Counted from the first letter of the stretch, positions 1 to 9,643 are shown. The stretch: DNA of 64,000 nucleotides from an uncultured Alphaproteobacteria bacterium (GCA_945957365.1 CAMFKI010000010.1:1-64000), one strand, 5' to 3'. Made by a program: numbers and translations. Notes: generated from the sequence alone by a model not told the origin.

Positions 1-2
1 TC

Positions 3-1721
3 CACAACTGGACCGGCAACCGCATCACCTGCCGCGACTGGTTCCAGCTCTGCCTCAAGGAAGGCCTGACCGTCTTCCGCGACCAGGAGTTCACCTCCGA
101 CCTGCGCTCGCGCGCGGTGAAACGCATCGCCGACGTGAAGACGCTGCGGGCGCGGCAGTTCCCCGAGGACAATGGTCCCCTCGCCCACCCGCCGCGGCCC
201 GCGGCCTATATCGAGATCAATAATTTCTACACACCCACCGTTTATGAAAAGGGCGCCGAGATCTGCCGCATGATGCTCACCCTCATCGGCGCGCAGGCCT
301 TCCGCAAGGCGATGGACCTCTATTTCGAGCGGCACGACGGCGAGGCGGCGACCGTCGAGCAGTTCGTGCAGTGCATGTCAGAGGCTTCGGGCCGCGACCT
401 CACGCAGTTCTTCAGCTGGTACACGCAAGCGGGCACGCCCAGCGTGACGGCGGAAGGAAAATATGACGCCGCAACAAGGCAGTACACGCTCACCCTCGAG
501 CAGAACGTGAAGCCTACGCCGGGCCAGGCGGAGAAGCAGCCGCTGCACATTCCGCTCGGCCTCGGACTCGTCGGACCCGATGGCCAGGACCTGCCGCTGG
601 ACCTCGACGGCGTGGGCGCGCTCAACACGCCGATCATCGAGCTCACCGAGCCGCGCCAGACATTCCGGTTCAACAATGTGTCCAAGCGGCCGGTGCTGTC
701 GCTCAACCGCGGCTTCTCGGCGCCGGTGAAACTCGAGGCCAATCTGTCCACGGCGGACGAGCTGTTCCTGATGGCGCATGACGCCGACAGCTTCAACCGC
801 TGGGAGGCCGGCCAGCGTCTGGGGCGCAACCTGGTGCTCGCCGCCTGTCGCGGCACGGCAACGGAGGCCGACGTCGCCGCCTATGGCGCGGCGCTGAAGG
901 CGATCATCGACGATCCGGCGGTGGACGATGCCTTCAAGGCGCTGATGCTGGTGCTGCCGTCGGAAAGCGAGATTGCGGCGGCACTCGGCGCCGACGTGGA
1001 TACCGACACGGTTCATTCCGCGCGCGACGGCTTGCGCACGGCGATCGCACGGCAGCTGGCGGGCGAACTCGACGCGATCTGGCGGCGCACGGGCGAGCCC
1101 GGGCCCTATCGCCCCGACCCCGCTTCCACCGCGCGGCGCGCGCTCAGGCAAACGGCGCTGGCGCTGATGGTGATGGGCGACCGCGATCATGGCGTGGCGG
1201 AGGCGCTGGCCGAATTCGAAGCCGCGCACAACATGAGTGCGGAAGTGGGCGCACTGGCGGCGCTGGTGCAGGTCGACTGCCCCGAGCGCGAGGCCGCACT
1301 CGACCGCTTCCATGCCCGCCATGCGCAGGAACACCTGCTGATCGACAAGTGGCTGATGCTGAACGCCCAGGCGCAGGGAGCGGACGCGGCGGCCCGCATC
1401 ACGCGGCTGACGCAGCACCCGGACTTCAAGTGGACGACGCCCAACAAGGTCTATGCCCTGCTCTCGGGCTTCGCCGGCGGAAATCCGGCGGGTTTCAACG
1501 CCGCGGACGGCTCCGGCTACCGGGTGATCGCCGATGCGATCCTGAAGCTCGATCCCATGAACCCGCAGGTCGCGTCGCGGCTCGCCACCTCGTTCCGCAG
1601 CTGCAAGCTGTTGAATTCGAGTCGAAAATCGGCGGCGCAGGCGGAGCTCGAGCGGATCCTCGCCGAGCCCTCGCTGTCGCGCGACGTCTACGAGATCGTG
1701 GCGAAGATCGCGGGCGCCTGA
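3..1721 (+). CDS. pepN: Aminopeptidase N (M1 family), 3' part
   Basis: Zinc aminopeptidase that removes N-terminal residues from peptides in the cytoplasm. The reading frame is open from base 3, so the gene starts before the window; 572 residues remain. The first visible residue is the last histidine of the HExxH zinc motif (HNWTGNR follows it in E. coli PepN). The third zinc ligand is the Glu of KEGLTVFRDQEF, and the catalytic Tyr lies in TVYEKGAE. QAEKQPLHIP and the long helical C-terminal half also match the PepN type rather than the eukaryote-like M1 enzymes. A 50-base gap separates it from the kinase downstream. Confidence 0.95.
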   Translation, partial: HNWTGNRITCRDWFQLCLKEGLTVFRDQEFTSDLRSRAVKRIADVKTLRARQFPEDNGPLAHPPRPAAYIEINNFYTPTVYEKGAEICRMMLTLIGAQAFRKAMDLYFERHDGEAATVEQFVQCMSEASGRDLTQFFSWYTQAGTPSVTAEGKYDAATRQYTLTLEQNVKPTPGQAEKQPLHIPLGLGLVGPDGQDLPLDLDGVGALNTPIIELTEPRQTFRFNNVSKRPVLSLNRGFSAPVKLEANLSTADELFLMAHDADSFNRWEAGQRLGRNLVLAACRGTATEADVAAYGAALKAIIDDPAVDDAFKALMLVLPSESEIAAALGADVDTDTVHSARDGLRTAIARQLAGELDAIWRRTGEPGPYRPDPASTARRALRQTALALMVMGDRDHGVAEALAEFEAAHNMSAEVGALAALVQVDCPEREAALDRFHARHAQEHLLIDKWLMLNAQAQGADAAARITRLTQHPDFKWTTPNKVYALLSGFAGGNPAGFNAADGSGYRVIADAILKLDPMNPQVASRLATSFRSCKLLNSSRKSAAQAELERILAEPSLSRDVYEIVAKIAGA

Positions 1722-1771
1722 ATCCCATTCTAATCACTGGACAAATCACCCCCTTTTCGAATCAATAGCCG

Positions 1772-4153
1772 GTGATTCGTTCAGTGGTGGCGTCCGTGTT
1801 TTCAAAGCCTACCCGCCGTGGGCCGGCAGGGTTTCAGGGGAAAAGATTGGGCAAGACGCACATCGGCGAGCTGTTCTTCAAGGAGAGGGTCCTCAAGCTT
1901 CCTTCGCCGTGGCCCGGCCGGTTCCGCATCGCCATCGGCGAGCGCCACCTGCGCCTGCTCATCACCTCGCTGATCGTGCTGTTCCTGCTGATGCTGGGCA
2001 GCTCGCTGCTGGTGCAGCTGACCGAGAGCCGCACCACCCACGTGGCCGAGCAGAACCGGCTCTCGGCGCTGCATGGCCAGCTGGTGGCCCAGCGCATCAA
2101 GGCCGACATGTCCGCCGCCCTCGCCGCCGGCCACACGCCGCCGGTGCTGAGCAGCGACTACCTGCGCTCGCTGCTGCCGGCTGAGGCACTGGCCGAGGAA
2201 CGAATCTTCGCCGTGGCCAGGGGCACGGGCGAAATCGCCGCGAGCGTTCCGGCCTCCGAGGGTCTCGACGGCAAGACGATCACCAGCGTGCTGTCGCCGG
2301 ATTTCGTGACCGATGCGCCGATCAACACCGGCGAGATGGCGCCGCTCACCCTGGCCTCGGGCGAGGAAGCCTTCGTCTCGATGTATGATCTCGGCGACTA
2401 TCCCGGCACGCTGATCGTGCTGCAGCGCCAGCAGGACGTGCTGTCGGCCTGGCGCTCCGGCGTCACCCAGGTGACGGCGCTGTTCATCGTCACCTTCTTC
2501 GTGCTGATGCTGCTGGGCGCGGCCTTCCACTGGCAGGCGGCCAAGGCGTCTGAAGCGGACTCGATCCTCGGGGTGGCCACCGCGCGGCTCGACAAGGCGC
2601 TGGACCGCGGCCAGTGCGGCATGTGGGACTGGGACGTGAACCGCGGCATCATCTTCTGGTCGCGCTCGATGTTCGACATGCTGGGCATGCCGGTGAAGGG
2701 CGACTACCTGAGCTTCGCCGAAATGGCGAGCCGCATCCACGAGGGCGACACGCAGCTCGAGGAGGCGGTTGAGCAGCTGCTCGACGGACAGATCACCTCC
2801 TTCGACCAGGAATTCCGCATGCGCCACCAGGACGGCCACTACGTGTGGCTGAGGGCGCGCGTGGCCATGGCGCCGGGCGAGGCCGAGGGCCAGCCGCACC
2901 TGATGGGCATCGTCTTCGACATCACCCAGCAGAAGGTGGCGGACAAGCTGAACAAGGAAGCCGAGCTCCGCCTCAAGGACGCGATCGAGAACATCTCGGA
3001 AGCCTTCGTGCTGTGGGATGCCGACAACCTGCTGGTGCTGTGCAATTCCAAGTACCAGCAGTTCCATTCGCTGCCGGCCTCGGTGTGCGTGCCCGGCACG
3101 CCCTATGAGGACGTGGTGCGCTCGGCCAAGGAGCCGGCGATCACCAAGCGCACCGGCATCCGCGGCGAAGGCGGCGGCGAGGGCCGCTCCTTCGAGGTGC
3201 AGCTGGCCGACCGGCGCTGGCTGCAGATCAACGAGCGCCGCACCAAGGACGGCGGCTTCGTGTCGGTGGGCACCGACATCACCGCGCTGAAGCTGCAGGA
3301 GGAACGCCTGCGTATGTCCGAACGCGAGCTGATGATGACGGTGCGCGACCTGCAGAAGGAGCGCCTGCTGGCCGACCAGCAGGCCCAGCGCCTGGCCGAC
3401 CTCGCCGACAAATATGCCCGCGAGAAGACCAGGGCCGAGGCGGCGAACCGCTCGAAGTCCGAGTTCCTCGCCAACATGTCTCATGAACTGCGGACGCCCT
3501 TGAACGCCATCATCGGCTTCTCGGAAGTGATGCTGGCGCAGATGTTCGGGCCGATGGGCTCGGAGAAATATGCCGAATACTCGCGCGACATCCACAGGAG
3601 CGGCCAGTTCCTGCTCGACGTCATCAACGACATCCTCGACATGTCGAAGATCGAGGCCGGCCGCATGTCGCTCGAATGCGAGACGCTGCAGGTCGATGCC
3701 GCCGTCGACGAGGTGATGCGCTTGATCACGCCGCGCGCCTTCGAGGGCGGCGTCACCGTGGAGCGCCAGGTGCCGCAGGGCTTCACCCTGTGGGCCGACC
3801 GCCGCGCCTTCAAGCAGGTGCTGATCAACCTGCTCTCCAACGCGGTGAAGTTCACGCCCGAGGGCGGACGCATCACGGTTTCGGCCATGGCCTCGAACGG
3901 CGTGATTGCGATCGCCATCCGCGATACGGGGATCGGCATTCCGGCGCGCGACATCGAGAAGCTGGGCCGGCCCTTCGAGCAGGTGGAGAACCAGTTCACC
4001 AAGTCGCGCGGCGGTTCGGGCCTGGGGCTGGCGATTTCAAAGTCCTTCGTGGAGCTCCATGGCGGCACGCTGACCATCCGCTCCACCGTGGGCCAGGGCA
4101 CGGAGGTGACCGTCACCTTCCCGTTGCGGCAGGCCGCCGCCAAGGTCGCCTGA
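1772..4153 (+). CDS. Membrane-bound PAS sensor histidine kinase, PleC-like
   Basis: 793 residues from a GTG start; no ATG is available near the N terminus and two further GTG codons follow within 21 bases, so the exact start is uncertain. Two membrane segments (about residues 62-83 and 230-252) bracket a periplasmic sensor region. Then come PAS-like domains (about 275-390 and 395-500), a short coiled coil, the H-box HELRTPLNAIIGF with phospho-acceptor His571, and a C-terminal ATPase domain with DTGIGIP and GSGLGLAIS. There is no receiver domain, so it must signal to a separate regulator. The H-box and IHRSGQFLLDVINDILDMSK resemble the PleC/PdhS group of alphaproteobacterial cell-cycle kinases, but the true partner cannot be told from here. 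Confidence 0.85.
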   Translation: MIRSVVASVFSKPTRRGPAGFQGKRLGKTHIGELFFKERVLKLPSPWPGRFRIAIGERHLRLLITSLIVLFLLMLGSSLLVQLTESRTTHVAEQNRLSALHGQLVAQRIKADMSAALAAGHTPPVLSSDYLRSLLPAEALAEERIFAVARGTGEIAASVPASEGLDGKTITSVLSPDFVTDAPINTGEMAPLTLASGEEAFVSMYDLGDYPGTLIVLQRQQDVLSAWRSGVTQVTALFIVTFFVLMLLGAAFHWQAAKASEADSILGVATARLDKALDRGQCGMWDWDVNRGIIFWSRSMFDMLGMPVKGDYLSFAEMASRIHEGDTQLEEAVEQLLDGQITSFDQEFRMRHQDGHYVWLRARVAMAPGEAEGQPHLMGIVFDITQQKVADKLNKEAELRLKDAIENISEAFVLWDADNLLVLCNSKYQQFHSLPASVCVPGTPYEDVVRSAKEPAITKRTGIRGEGGGEGRSFEVQLADRRWLQINERRTKDGGFVSVGTDITALKLQEERLRMSERELMMTVRDLQKERLLADQQAQRLADLADKYAREKTRAEAANRSKSEFLANMSHELRTPLNAIIGFSEVMLAQMFGPMGSEKYAEYSRDIHRSGQFLLDVINDILDMSKIEAGRMSLECETLQVDAAVDEVMRLITPRAFEGGVTVERQVPQGFTLWADRRAFKQVLINLLSNAVKFTPEGGRITVSAMASNGVIAIAIRDTGIGIPARDIEKLGRPFEQVENQFTKSRGGSGLGLAISKSFVELHGGTLTIRSTVGQGTEVTVTFPLRQAAAKVA

Positions 4154-4156
4154 GCC

Positions 4157-4714
4157 TTGCGCCTGATCCCGCGCGACAGCCTCGTTGCCACGCCGTGGAA
4201 GAACGGCGGCGGTGAAACCCGGCAGATCGCCTGCTTCCCGCCGGAAAGCGGCCTCGATGATTTCCACTGGCGCCTTTCGACGGCCGAGGTCTCGCAGGAT
4301 GGACCCTTCTCGCGCTTCGATGGCGTCGACCGGCGGCTCTATGTCCTCGCGGGCGGCGGGCTGGATCTCACGTTCGAAGGCGCGGAGACGCGGCGGCTGC
4401 ATGCCGGCGAGCACAGCGATTTTGCCGGCGAGGCCCAGGTCCAAGGCCGTCTCGTCGACGGGCCGGTGACGGATCTCAACATCATGGTGCGACGGGGACG
4501 GCTGCGCCTGCGCGCCGAGCGGCTGACCGTCGAAGGCACGGGCGACGTCACCCATGCCTGGGGCACGGCGGCGCTGTTCGTGCTGTCCGGCGAGATCGCC
4601 ATCGCGGACCGGCAGGCGCGCCGCTTCGACACGGTTCTGCTCGACCGCCGCGAGAAGGTGACGATCGGCGGCGCGGCCGAGATCCTGATGATCGGCTTCG
4701 CGCCCGCCGATTGA
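4157..4714 (+). CDS. HutD/Ves family protein
   Basis: 185 residues from a TTG start three bases after the kinase stop codon, so it is probably co-transcribed with it. The N terminus (TPWKNGGGETRQIACFPPE, then WRLSTAEVSQDGPFSRFDGVDR) is the signature of the HutD/Ves bicupin family. HutD proteins are linked to histidine utilisation, possibly as modulators binding a pathway intermediate, and Ves to cold-induced functions; the biochemical role is not settled. No hut genes lie nearby. It converges with the next gene, leaving only four bases between the stop codons. Confidence 0.85.
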   Translation: MRLIPRDSLVATPWKNGGGETRQIACFPPESGLDDFHWRLSTAEVSQDGPFSRFDGVDRRLYVLAGGGLDLTFEGAETRRLHAGEHSDFAGEAQVQGRLVDGPVTDLNIMVRRGRLRLRAERLTVEGTGDVTHAWGTAALFVLSGEIAIADRQARRFDTVLLDRREKVTIGGAAEILMIGFAPAD

Positions 4715-4718
4715 CGGC

Positions 4719-5255
4719 TCAGGGGGCGTCCGTCTTCTTGTCGTCGGCGGACGGGCCACCCGGTGCGCCGCGGTCATGATCCTCGCGGGCACGCAGGTGC
4801 TTGGCCATCAGCTTGCGCTCGTCGGGGGAGAGCTTGCCGATCAGTTCCAGCGCAGCGCCGGTGCCGGTGGTGAAAAGCGCCTCGCTCTTCGCCGTGAAGC
4901 CATCCACCGCCGCCTTCACACGTGCCGGATCGTAGGGATCGGACTCCAGCGCGGTGGCGAGTTCGAGCACCTGGGCCTTCATCGCCTGCCGTTCGTCCCT
5001 GATCTCCTTGTCATGCGCCTTGAAAACCGCGAAGAGCTCGGCTCGCCGGGCATGATCGAGGTCGTGGAAGAAGAAGCGCGGAATGAGCTGGGTCTGGGTG
5101 AGCCGGGCATAGCGGTCCGGCCCGAAGCCCACGTACCAGCGCGCGATGCCGCCGCCGATGACCAGCAGGTTGAGCGCCAGCGAGGCGATCAGCGCCACCT
5201 TCAGCCAGGTGAAACGCCGCGCCGGAGCCTCCGGCTTGGACAGGGTGTCACTCAT
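4719..5255 (-). CDS. Periplasmic heavy-metal-sensor-like protein
   Basis: 178 residues with one N-terminal membrane anchor (VALIASLALNLLVIGGGIARW, about residues 25-45) followed by a helical, charged periplasmic part. The pattern RFFFHDLDHARRAELFAVF...ERQAMKAQVLELATALESD...KLSPDERKLMAKHL fits the CpxP/Spy/CnrX-like metal-resistance sensor family (PF13801 type), in which a helical hairpin senses metals or envelope stress. Its ATG overlaps the stop of the putative anti-sigma gene (5252-5255), so the two are translationally coupled. With the sigma factor upstream this suggests a CnrYXH-like signalling set, which is an inference from context. Confidence 0.7.
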   Translation of the reverse strand: MSDTLSKPEAPARRFTWLKVALIASLALNLLVIGGGIARWYVGFGPDRYARLTQTQLIPRFFFHDLDHARRAELFAVFKAHDKEIRDERQAMKAQVLELATALESDPYDPARVKAAVDGFTAKSEALFTTGTGAALELIGKLSPDERKLMAKHLRAREDHDRGAPGGPSADDKKTDAP

Positions 5256-5614
5256 GTCGTGCTTTCCTCGGCATAGGCGGCACCCACGCCGCCCAGATCG
5301 TCCACGGGGGTATCGTCGTTGAGCGCCACGCCGCCGGTGACGGCGTTGGGCATCATGAAATCCATCCGGCCGTTGGCGCCGAGCCAGACGCCCAGCGCCA
5401 GGGAGGCCGCGAGCGGGACCGCCGCCGCATAACGCCAGAACGGGCGCTGCGCCTTCGCCCGCGGCGCGAAGGCGATGACCCTGCCCGCCTGGGGCTCCGC
5501 CGCGATGCGCGCCATCAGCCGGTCTGCCGCGCCGGCGGGAAGCTGCGGTTGCGAGGCCTGCGCCAGCACGGCGCGCAGCTCACGTTCCTCAGAACGATTG
5601 TTGTCCTGTTCCAT
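5252..5614 (-). CDS. Putative membrane-anchored anti-sigma factor
   Basis: 120 residues. A charged cytoplasmic N-terminal half (ERELRAVLAQASQPQLPAGAADRLMARIAAEP) is followed by one membrane segment (about residues 62-81, YAAAVPLAASLALGVWLGA) and a short acidic periplasmic tail. It starts nine bases after the ECF sigma factor and overlaps the metal-sensor-like gene. That position, size and topology are those of anti-sigma factors that hold an ECF sigma at the membrane. No zinc-binding HxxxCxxC motif is visible, so it is not a ZAS-type anti-sigma; the assignment rests on context. Confidence 0.6.
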   Translation of the reverse strand: MEQDNNRSEERELRAVLAQASQPQLPAGAADRLMARIAAEPQAGRVIAFAPRAKAQRPFWRYAAAVPLAASLALGVWLGANGRMDFMMPNAVTGGVALNDDTPVDDLGGVGAAYAEESTT

Positions 5615-5623
5615 ATCCGTTTC

Positions 5624-6217
5624 TCACTGCCCCGTTTCCGCCAGACCGCCGAGCAGGTCGCGCCACTCGGCCGAAAGGCTGTCCTTCAAGCCCCGCCGCG
5701 CCCGCGCGAGGAGGGATTCGAGCGCATCGACACTCACCTCCAGCACGGCCGCGGCCTCGATATTGGTCATGCCCTCGAAATACACAAGCGACAGCGCCAG
5801 GCGCTGGCGCTCCGGAAGTTCCGCGATGCGGCGGTCCACCAGCCGTGCGGCCTGCGCCCGGGCCAGCGGCGCATCGGGACGGGCCGTGGGGTCGATCACC
5901 TCCGGCGCCTCCTCCAGCGCACCCGCGCGCGGCTTGCGGCTGCGGTCGACCACCGCATTGGCGGCCACCCGCATCAGCCAGCCCTTCAGCGCGCCGGCCT
6001 CGCGCACCTGCGCGGGGTTCTTCCACAGCTTGACGAAGGCCTCCTGGGCCACGTCCTCGGCATCCGCCCCGCCATTGGTCATCCGCCACACCAGCCGGTA
6101 GACCGGCTGGTAATGGCGGCTGACGATCTCGGCGAAGCCCGCATGCGAGCCCGCGGCGGCGGCCGCGAGAAGGCCGGCATCCGTCATCTGGCGGAAGGCC
6201 GATGGCTCTGTCGTCAA
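5624..6217 (-). CDS. ECF RNA polymerase sigma factor
   Basis: 197 residues. Region sigma2 (about 20-90) contains FAEIVSRHYQPVYRLVWRMT and the DAEDVAQEAFVKLWKN core-binding helix. Region sigma4 (about 130-180) has LPERQRLALSLVYFEGMTNIEAA and the recognition helix VSVDALESLLARARRGLK. The call as an ECF (group 4) sigma is clear; the subgroup is not, although CnrH/RpoE-like neighbours are suggested by the adjacent metal-sensor-like protein. The only in-frame starts are TTG at 6217 and ATG at codon 11 (6187); the TTG is kept because an in-frame stop lies a little further upstream. It probably controls its own cluster together with the EF-hand gene. Confidence 0.88.
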   Translation of the reverse strand: MTTEPSAFRQMTDAGLLAAAAAGSHAGFAEIVSRHYQPVYRLVWRMTNGGADAEDVAQEAFVKLWKNPAQVREAGALKGWLMRVAANAVVDRSRKPRAGALEEAPEVIDPTARPDAPLARAQAARLVDRRIAELPERQRLALSLVYFEGMTNIEAAAVLEVSVDALESLLARARRGLKDSLSAEWRDLLGGLAETGQ

Positions 6218-6238
6218 GATCTCTGTCCGGTGCCCTGG

Positions 6239-6694
6239 TCAGTTGGCCTGTACCCCGGTAGCCGTAGCGGGTTTCCTGATCTTGGCAAGACGGTAGCTCT
6301 TGGCCTCGTCCAGCGTCACCCCGCCGTCATGGTCGGTATCGGCGGCGGCCACCAGCCGGTCCACCGAGGCATCGAGCTCGGCCTTGGTGATCACGCCGTC
6401 CTTGTTGGTGTCGAGTTCGGCGAGAATGCGGTCGCGCCGGCGCTGCAGCGCCTGCTCCAGCGCCTGGTTGAGCTCGGCGGTGGAGACCGCGCCGTTGTGG
6501 TCGGTATCCATCTTGTCGAAGCTCTTCTCGGCGCGCGGCGTCAGCTCCGCGGCGGTGACCTTGCCGTTGGCGTCGACGTCGACCTTGGTGAAGGACTGGG
6601 GCGTTCGCGGCAGGTAGGGCCCCATAGCGAAGGCGGTGGCCGGAATGACGGCCATGGCGCTCATGAGGGCGAAGGCAAAGCTCAATCTGGTCAT
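6239..6694 (-). CDS. Exported EF-hand calcium-binding protein
   Basis: 151 residues with an N-terminal signal peptide (LSFAFALMSAMAVIPATAFA). Four EF-hand loops follow in order: DVDANGKVTAAEL, DTDHNGAVSTAEL, DTNKDGVITKAEL and DTDHDGGVTLDEA, with the acidic ligands at positions 1, 3, 5 and 12 largely preserved. This is a calmodulin-like layout in a periplasmic protein, so it should bind calcium or a similar divalent cation outside the cytoplasm. It sits 21 bases upstream of the ECF sigma gene on the same strand, making it a candidate member of that envelope or metal stress operon. Partner unknown. Confidence 0.8.
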   Translation of the reverse strand: MTRLSFAFALMSAMAVIPATAFAMGPYLPRTPQSFTKVDVDANGKVTAAELTPRAEKSFDKMDTDHNGAVSTAELNQALEQALQRRRDRILAELDTNKDGVITKAELDASVDRLVAAADTDHDGGVTLDEAKSYRLAKIRKPATATGVQAN

Positions 6695-6763
6695 CGGACG
6701 GTTCCTCCTTGTTGCTGTCCTGAAAGCAAGACGCAGGGGGAACGCGAATCCGTCGCTGATTTT

Positions 6764-9643
6764 TTACGTCACCGGGCCGATCAGCCGGTCGAAGATCTCC
6801 GCCACCTCGCCCTGGGCCTCGGCCAGCAGCGCTTCCGCCGTGGCGATGTCGGGCGTCACCGCCGCATTGGCGACGAGCAGGTTGAGGGCGGGCAGCGCCT
6901 TTGCGGGATCATAGGGCCCGTCGAGGCAGAGGCGGAGCATCTGGGTGAGGCGGTGGTAGAGCAGCCCGGCCCGCTTCAGCGCCGCGTGGTCGGCATCGGC
7001 CAGGAGGCCCGCCGCATGGAGCTTGTGGAGTGCTGCCAGCGTGTTGGTGTCGAGCACGTGGGGGTGGGCGTGGGCGTGGATCAGCTGCAGCGTCTGGGCG
7101 ATGAATTCGAGCTCGACCAGGCCGCCCCTCGCCCGCTTCACGTCCCACACGCCGCCCGTACCCTGCTCCTTCAGCATGAGCTTGCGCATGGCGACGACGT
7201 CGTCGCGCACTTTCTCCGCGTCGCGCGCTTCGCACAGCGCGGCACGGATGTGAAGCGCGAGTTCGTTCATCAGCCCCGGATCGCCGCAGACCGGGCGCGC
7301 GCGGGTGAGCGCCAGCTTCTCCCATGTCCAGGCGGACTCGCGGTGATAGCTCTCGAAGCTGGCGAGGCTCGCCGCCACCGGGCCCTTGCTGCCCGAGGGG
7401 CGGAGCCGCATGTCGACCTCATAGAGCACGCCCTCCGCCGTGGGGGCGGAGACCGCCGCGATCAGCCGCTGGCTGAGGCGCGCGTAATACTGGTTGGTAC
7501 TGAGGGGCTTCGCCCCCTCGCTCATATCCGCGCCCGCTGCCGCGTCGTAGACGATGATGAGATCGAGATCGGAGCCCGCCGTCATCTCGTTGCCGCCCAG
7601 CTTGCCCATGGCGATGACGGCACTGCGCCCGCCCGGCACATGGCCATTGCGGCGGACGGCATCGTCGTTCACCGCGCGGTGCAGGCGGCCGAGCAGCAGG
7701 CCGGCGAGCTGCGAGAAGGCGAGGCCCGTCTCCGCCGCGCCCGCGGTTTCCGAGAGCACGCGCACGCCGATGCGGAAGGCCTGCTCCTTGCCGACGATGC
7801 GGGCGCGGTCCGCCACCTCGTCGGTCTCCACGCCATCGGGCATGGCGGCGGCGATCATCTGCGCCATCTCCGCCTCGGTGGGGAGCGCGGAAAAGAAACC
7901 GGGGTCGAGGACGGCATCGAGCACCTGCGGCCTCCGGCTCAGCTGCTCGGCCAACCGCGGCGCGCTGCCGAGAATGGTGGCCAGCAGGTCGAGCAGCTTC
8001 GGGTTCGCCTTGAGCAGCGAGAACAGCTGCACGCCGGCCGGCAGCTTGCTGAGGAACTTGTCGAAGGCGAGGAAGGCCAGATCGGCGTCGCCCATGGCCG
8101 ACAGCGCGGTGAGCAGCTTCGGCATCAGCTCGGTGAGCAGCTCGCGCGCCTTGGCGCTGCGCGTGGCGGCATAGCGCCCGAAGTGCCAGCCGCGGATGGT
8201 GGCGGAGACCTCCGACGGGCTCCGGTAGCCCATGCGCGACAGGGTCTCGATGGTTTCGGGATCGTCCTCGCCGCCGGTGAAGACGAGGCTGCCGCCGGCG
8301 GTGCCCAGCTCGTCGGCCGATTCGAACAAGCGGGAATAATGGCCCTGCACGCATTCGAGCACGCCGCGCACCGCGCTGTCGAAGCTCTCGAGATCGGTGA
8401 AGCCGCAGAACCGAGCCATCGCCAGCAGCGCCCGGTCATCCTCCGGCAGCACATGGGTCTGCTCGTCGTTCACCATCTGCACCCGGTGCTCGATCGCGCG
8501 CAGGAAGCGGTAGGCGGCGGTGAGTTCGGCGGCGGCCTCGCCGGTGATCCACTGGGCCTCCGCCAATTCTGTCAGCATGGCGATGGTGCTCCGTCCACGG
8601 AGCTTCGGGTTGCGCCCGCCGGCGATGAGCTGCTGGGTCTGCACGAAGAACTCGATCTCGCGGATGCCGCCGCGTCCGAGCTTGAGGTTGTGGCCCTTGA
8701 CCTTGACCTCGCCATGGCCCTTCACCGCATGGATCTGGCGCTTCATCGACTGCACGTCGGCGATGGCGGCAAAGTCGAGATACTTGCGCCAGATATAGGG
8801 CCTGAGGCGGGCGAGGAACTCATCGCCCAGCGCGGTGTCGCCCGCCGCGGGGCGGGCCTTGATCATCGCGGCACGCTCCCAGTTCTGGCCCTGGTTCAGG
8901 TAGTAGATTTCGGCGGCGTCGATGGAGATTGCAACTTGCGTGGCGCGCGGGTCGGGGCGGAGCCGGAGGTCGGTGCGGAACACATAGCCGTCCTCGGTCA
9001 CGTCCTGCATGATCTGCACGAGGCGGCGGGTGAAGCGCACGAAGAAGGTGGCGGCATCCTGCGGATCGGCGAGCAGCGGCGTCAGCGCGTCGTAAAGCAC
9101 GATGAGGTCGATGTCGCTCGAGTAGTTGAGCTCATGCGCGCCCTGCTTGCCCATGGCGAGGGCCACATAGCCGCACTGTGCCTGCGGATCGGCGGGGTCG
9201 GCGAGCGCCACCTTGCCCTGGCGGGCATAGTCGGCCAGCAGCCAGGCGATCGCGGCGGAGAGTGCCGCATCGGCAAAGTCGGTGAGCGCGGCCGTCACCT
9301 GCTCCACATCCCAGCCGCCCGAAAGATCCGCCACCGCGACGAGCAGCGCCACCCGCTTCTTCACCTGCCGCAGCCGGGCCATGACCTCGGCCTGGGAGAG
9401 GTCCGCCGCCAGGTCCTTCACCGCGGCCAGCTGCAGCGCCAGCAATTGATCCGCGTCTTCGGAAAACACGCGGCCCGCAAAGACCGGGTCGCGCAGCATC
9501 AGCTGGCGGAGATAGGGCGAGGCGCCGGCGATGTTCTCGGCCAGCACGGCCTTCTCCGCCGGGATGGCGCCGGCCGGTATCTCGGCGCGAAACAGGGCGA
9601 CGGCGGTTTGGTCGAGGGGGGAATTCGGAGCGTTCAACAACAT
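6764..9643 (-). CDS. glnE: Glutamine synthetase adenylyltransferase / adenylyl-removing enzyme
   Basis: Bifunctional enzyme that adds and removes AMP on glutamine synthetase in response to PII and glutamine. 959 residues, close to the usual length. Two nucleotidyltransferase domains are visible: an N-terminal one with YSSDIDLIVLYD (deadenylylation, about residues 173-185) and a C-terminal one with AGSDLDLIIVYD (adenylylation, about 685-697), both with the paired Asp residues. The open frame extends to 10129, but those upstream residues are basic, low-complexity and unlike GlnE, whereas MLLNAPNSPLD at 9643 begins a normal GlnE N terminus. No strong ribosome binding site is seen before this ATG. 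Confidence 0.95.
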   Translation of the reverse strand: MLLNAPNSPLDQTAVALFRAEIPAGAIPAEKAVLAENIAGASPYLRQLMLRDPVFAGRVFSEDADQLLALQLAAVKDLAADLSQAEVMARLRQVKKRVALLVAVADLSGGWDVEQVTAALTDFADAALSAAIAWLLADYARQGKVALADPADPQAQCGYVALAMGKQGAHELNYSSDIDLIVLYDALTPLLADPQDAATFFVRFTRRLVQIMQDVTEDGYVFRTDLRLRPDPRATQVAISIDAAEIYYLNQGQNWERAAMIKARPAAGDTALGDEFLARLRPYIWRKYLDFAAIADVQSMKRQIHAVKGHGEVKVKGHNLKLGRGGIREIEFFVQTQQLIAGGRNPKLRGRSTIAMLTELAEAQWITGEAAAELTAAYRFLRAIEHRVQMVNDEQTHVLPEDDRALLAMARFCGFTDLESFDSAVRGVLECVQGHYSRLFESADELGTAGGSLVFTGGEDDPETIETLSRMGYRSPSEVSATIRGWHFGRYAATRSAKARELLTELMPKLLTALSAMGDADLAFLAFDKFLSKLPAGVQLFSLLKANPKLLDLLATILGSAPRLAEQLSRRPQVLDAVLDPGFFSALPTEAEMAQMIAAAMPDGVETDEVADRARIVGKEQAFRIGVRVLSETAGAAETGLAFSQLAGLLLGRLHRAVNDDAVRRNGHVPGGRSAVIAMGKLGGNEMTAGSDLDLIIVYDAAAGADMSEGAKPLSTNQYYARLSQRLIAAVSAPTAEGVLYEVDMRLRPSGSKGPVAASLASFESYHRESAWTWEKLALTRARPVCGDPGLMNELALHIRAALCEARDAEKVRDDVVAMRKLMLKEQGTGGVWDVKRARGGLVELEFIAQTLQLIHAHAHPHVLDTNTLAALHKLHAAGLLADADHAALKRAGLLYHRLTQMLRLCLDGPYDPAKALPALNLLVANAAVTPDIATAEALLAEAQGEVAEIFDRLIGPVT

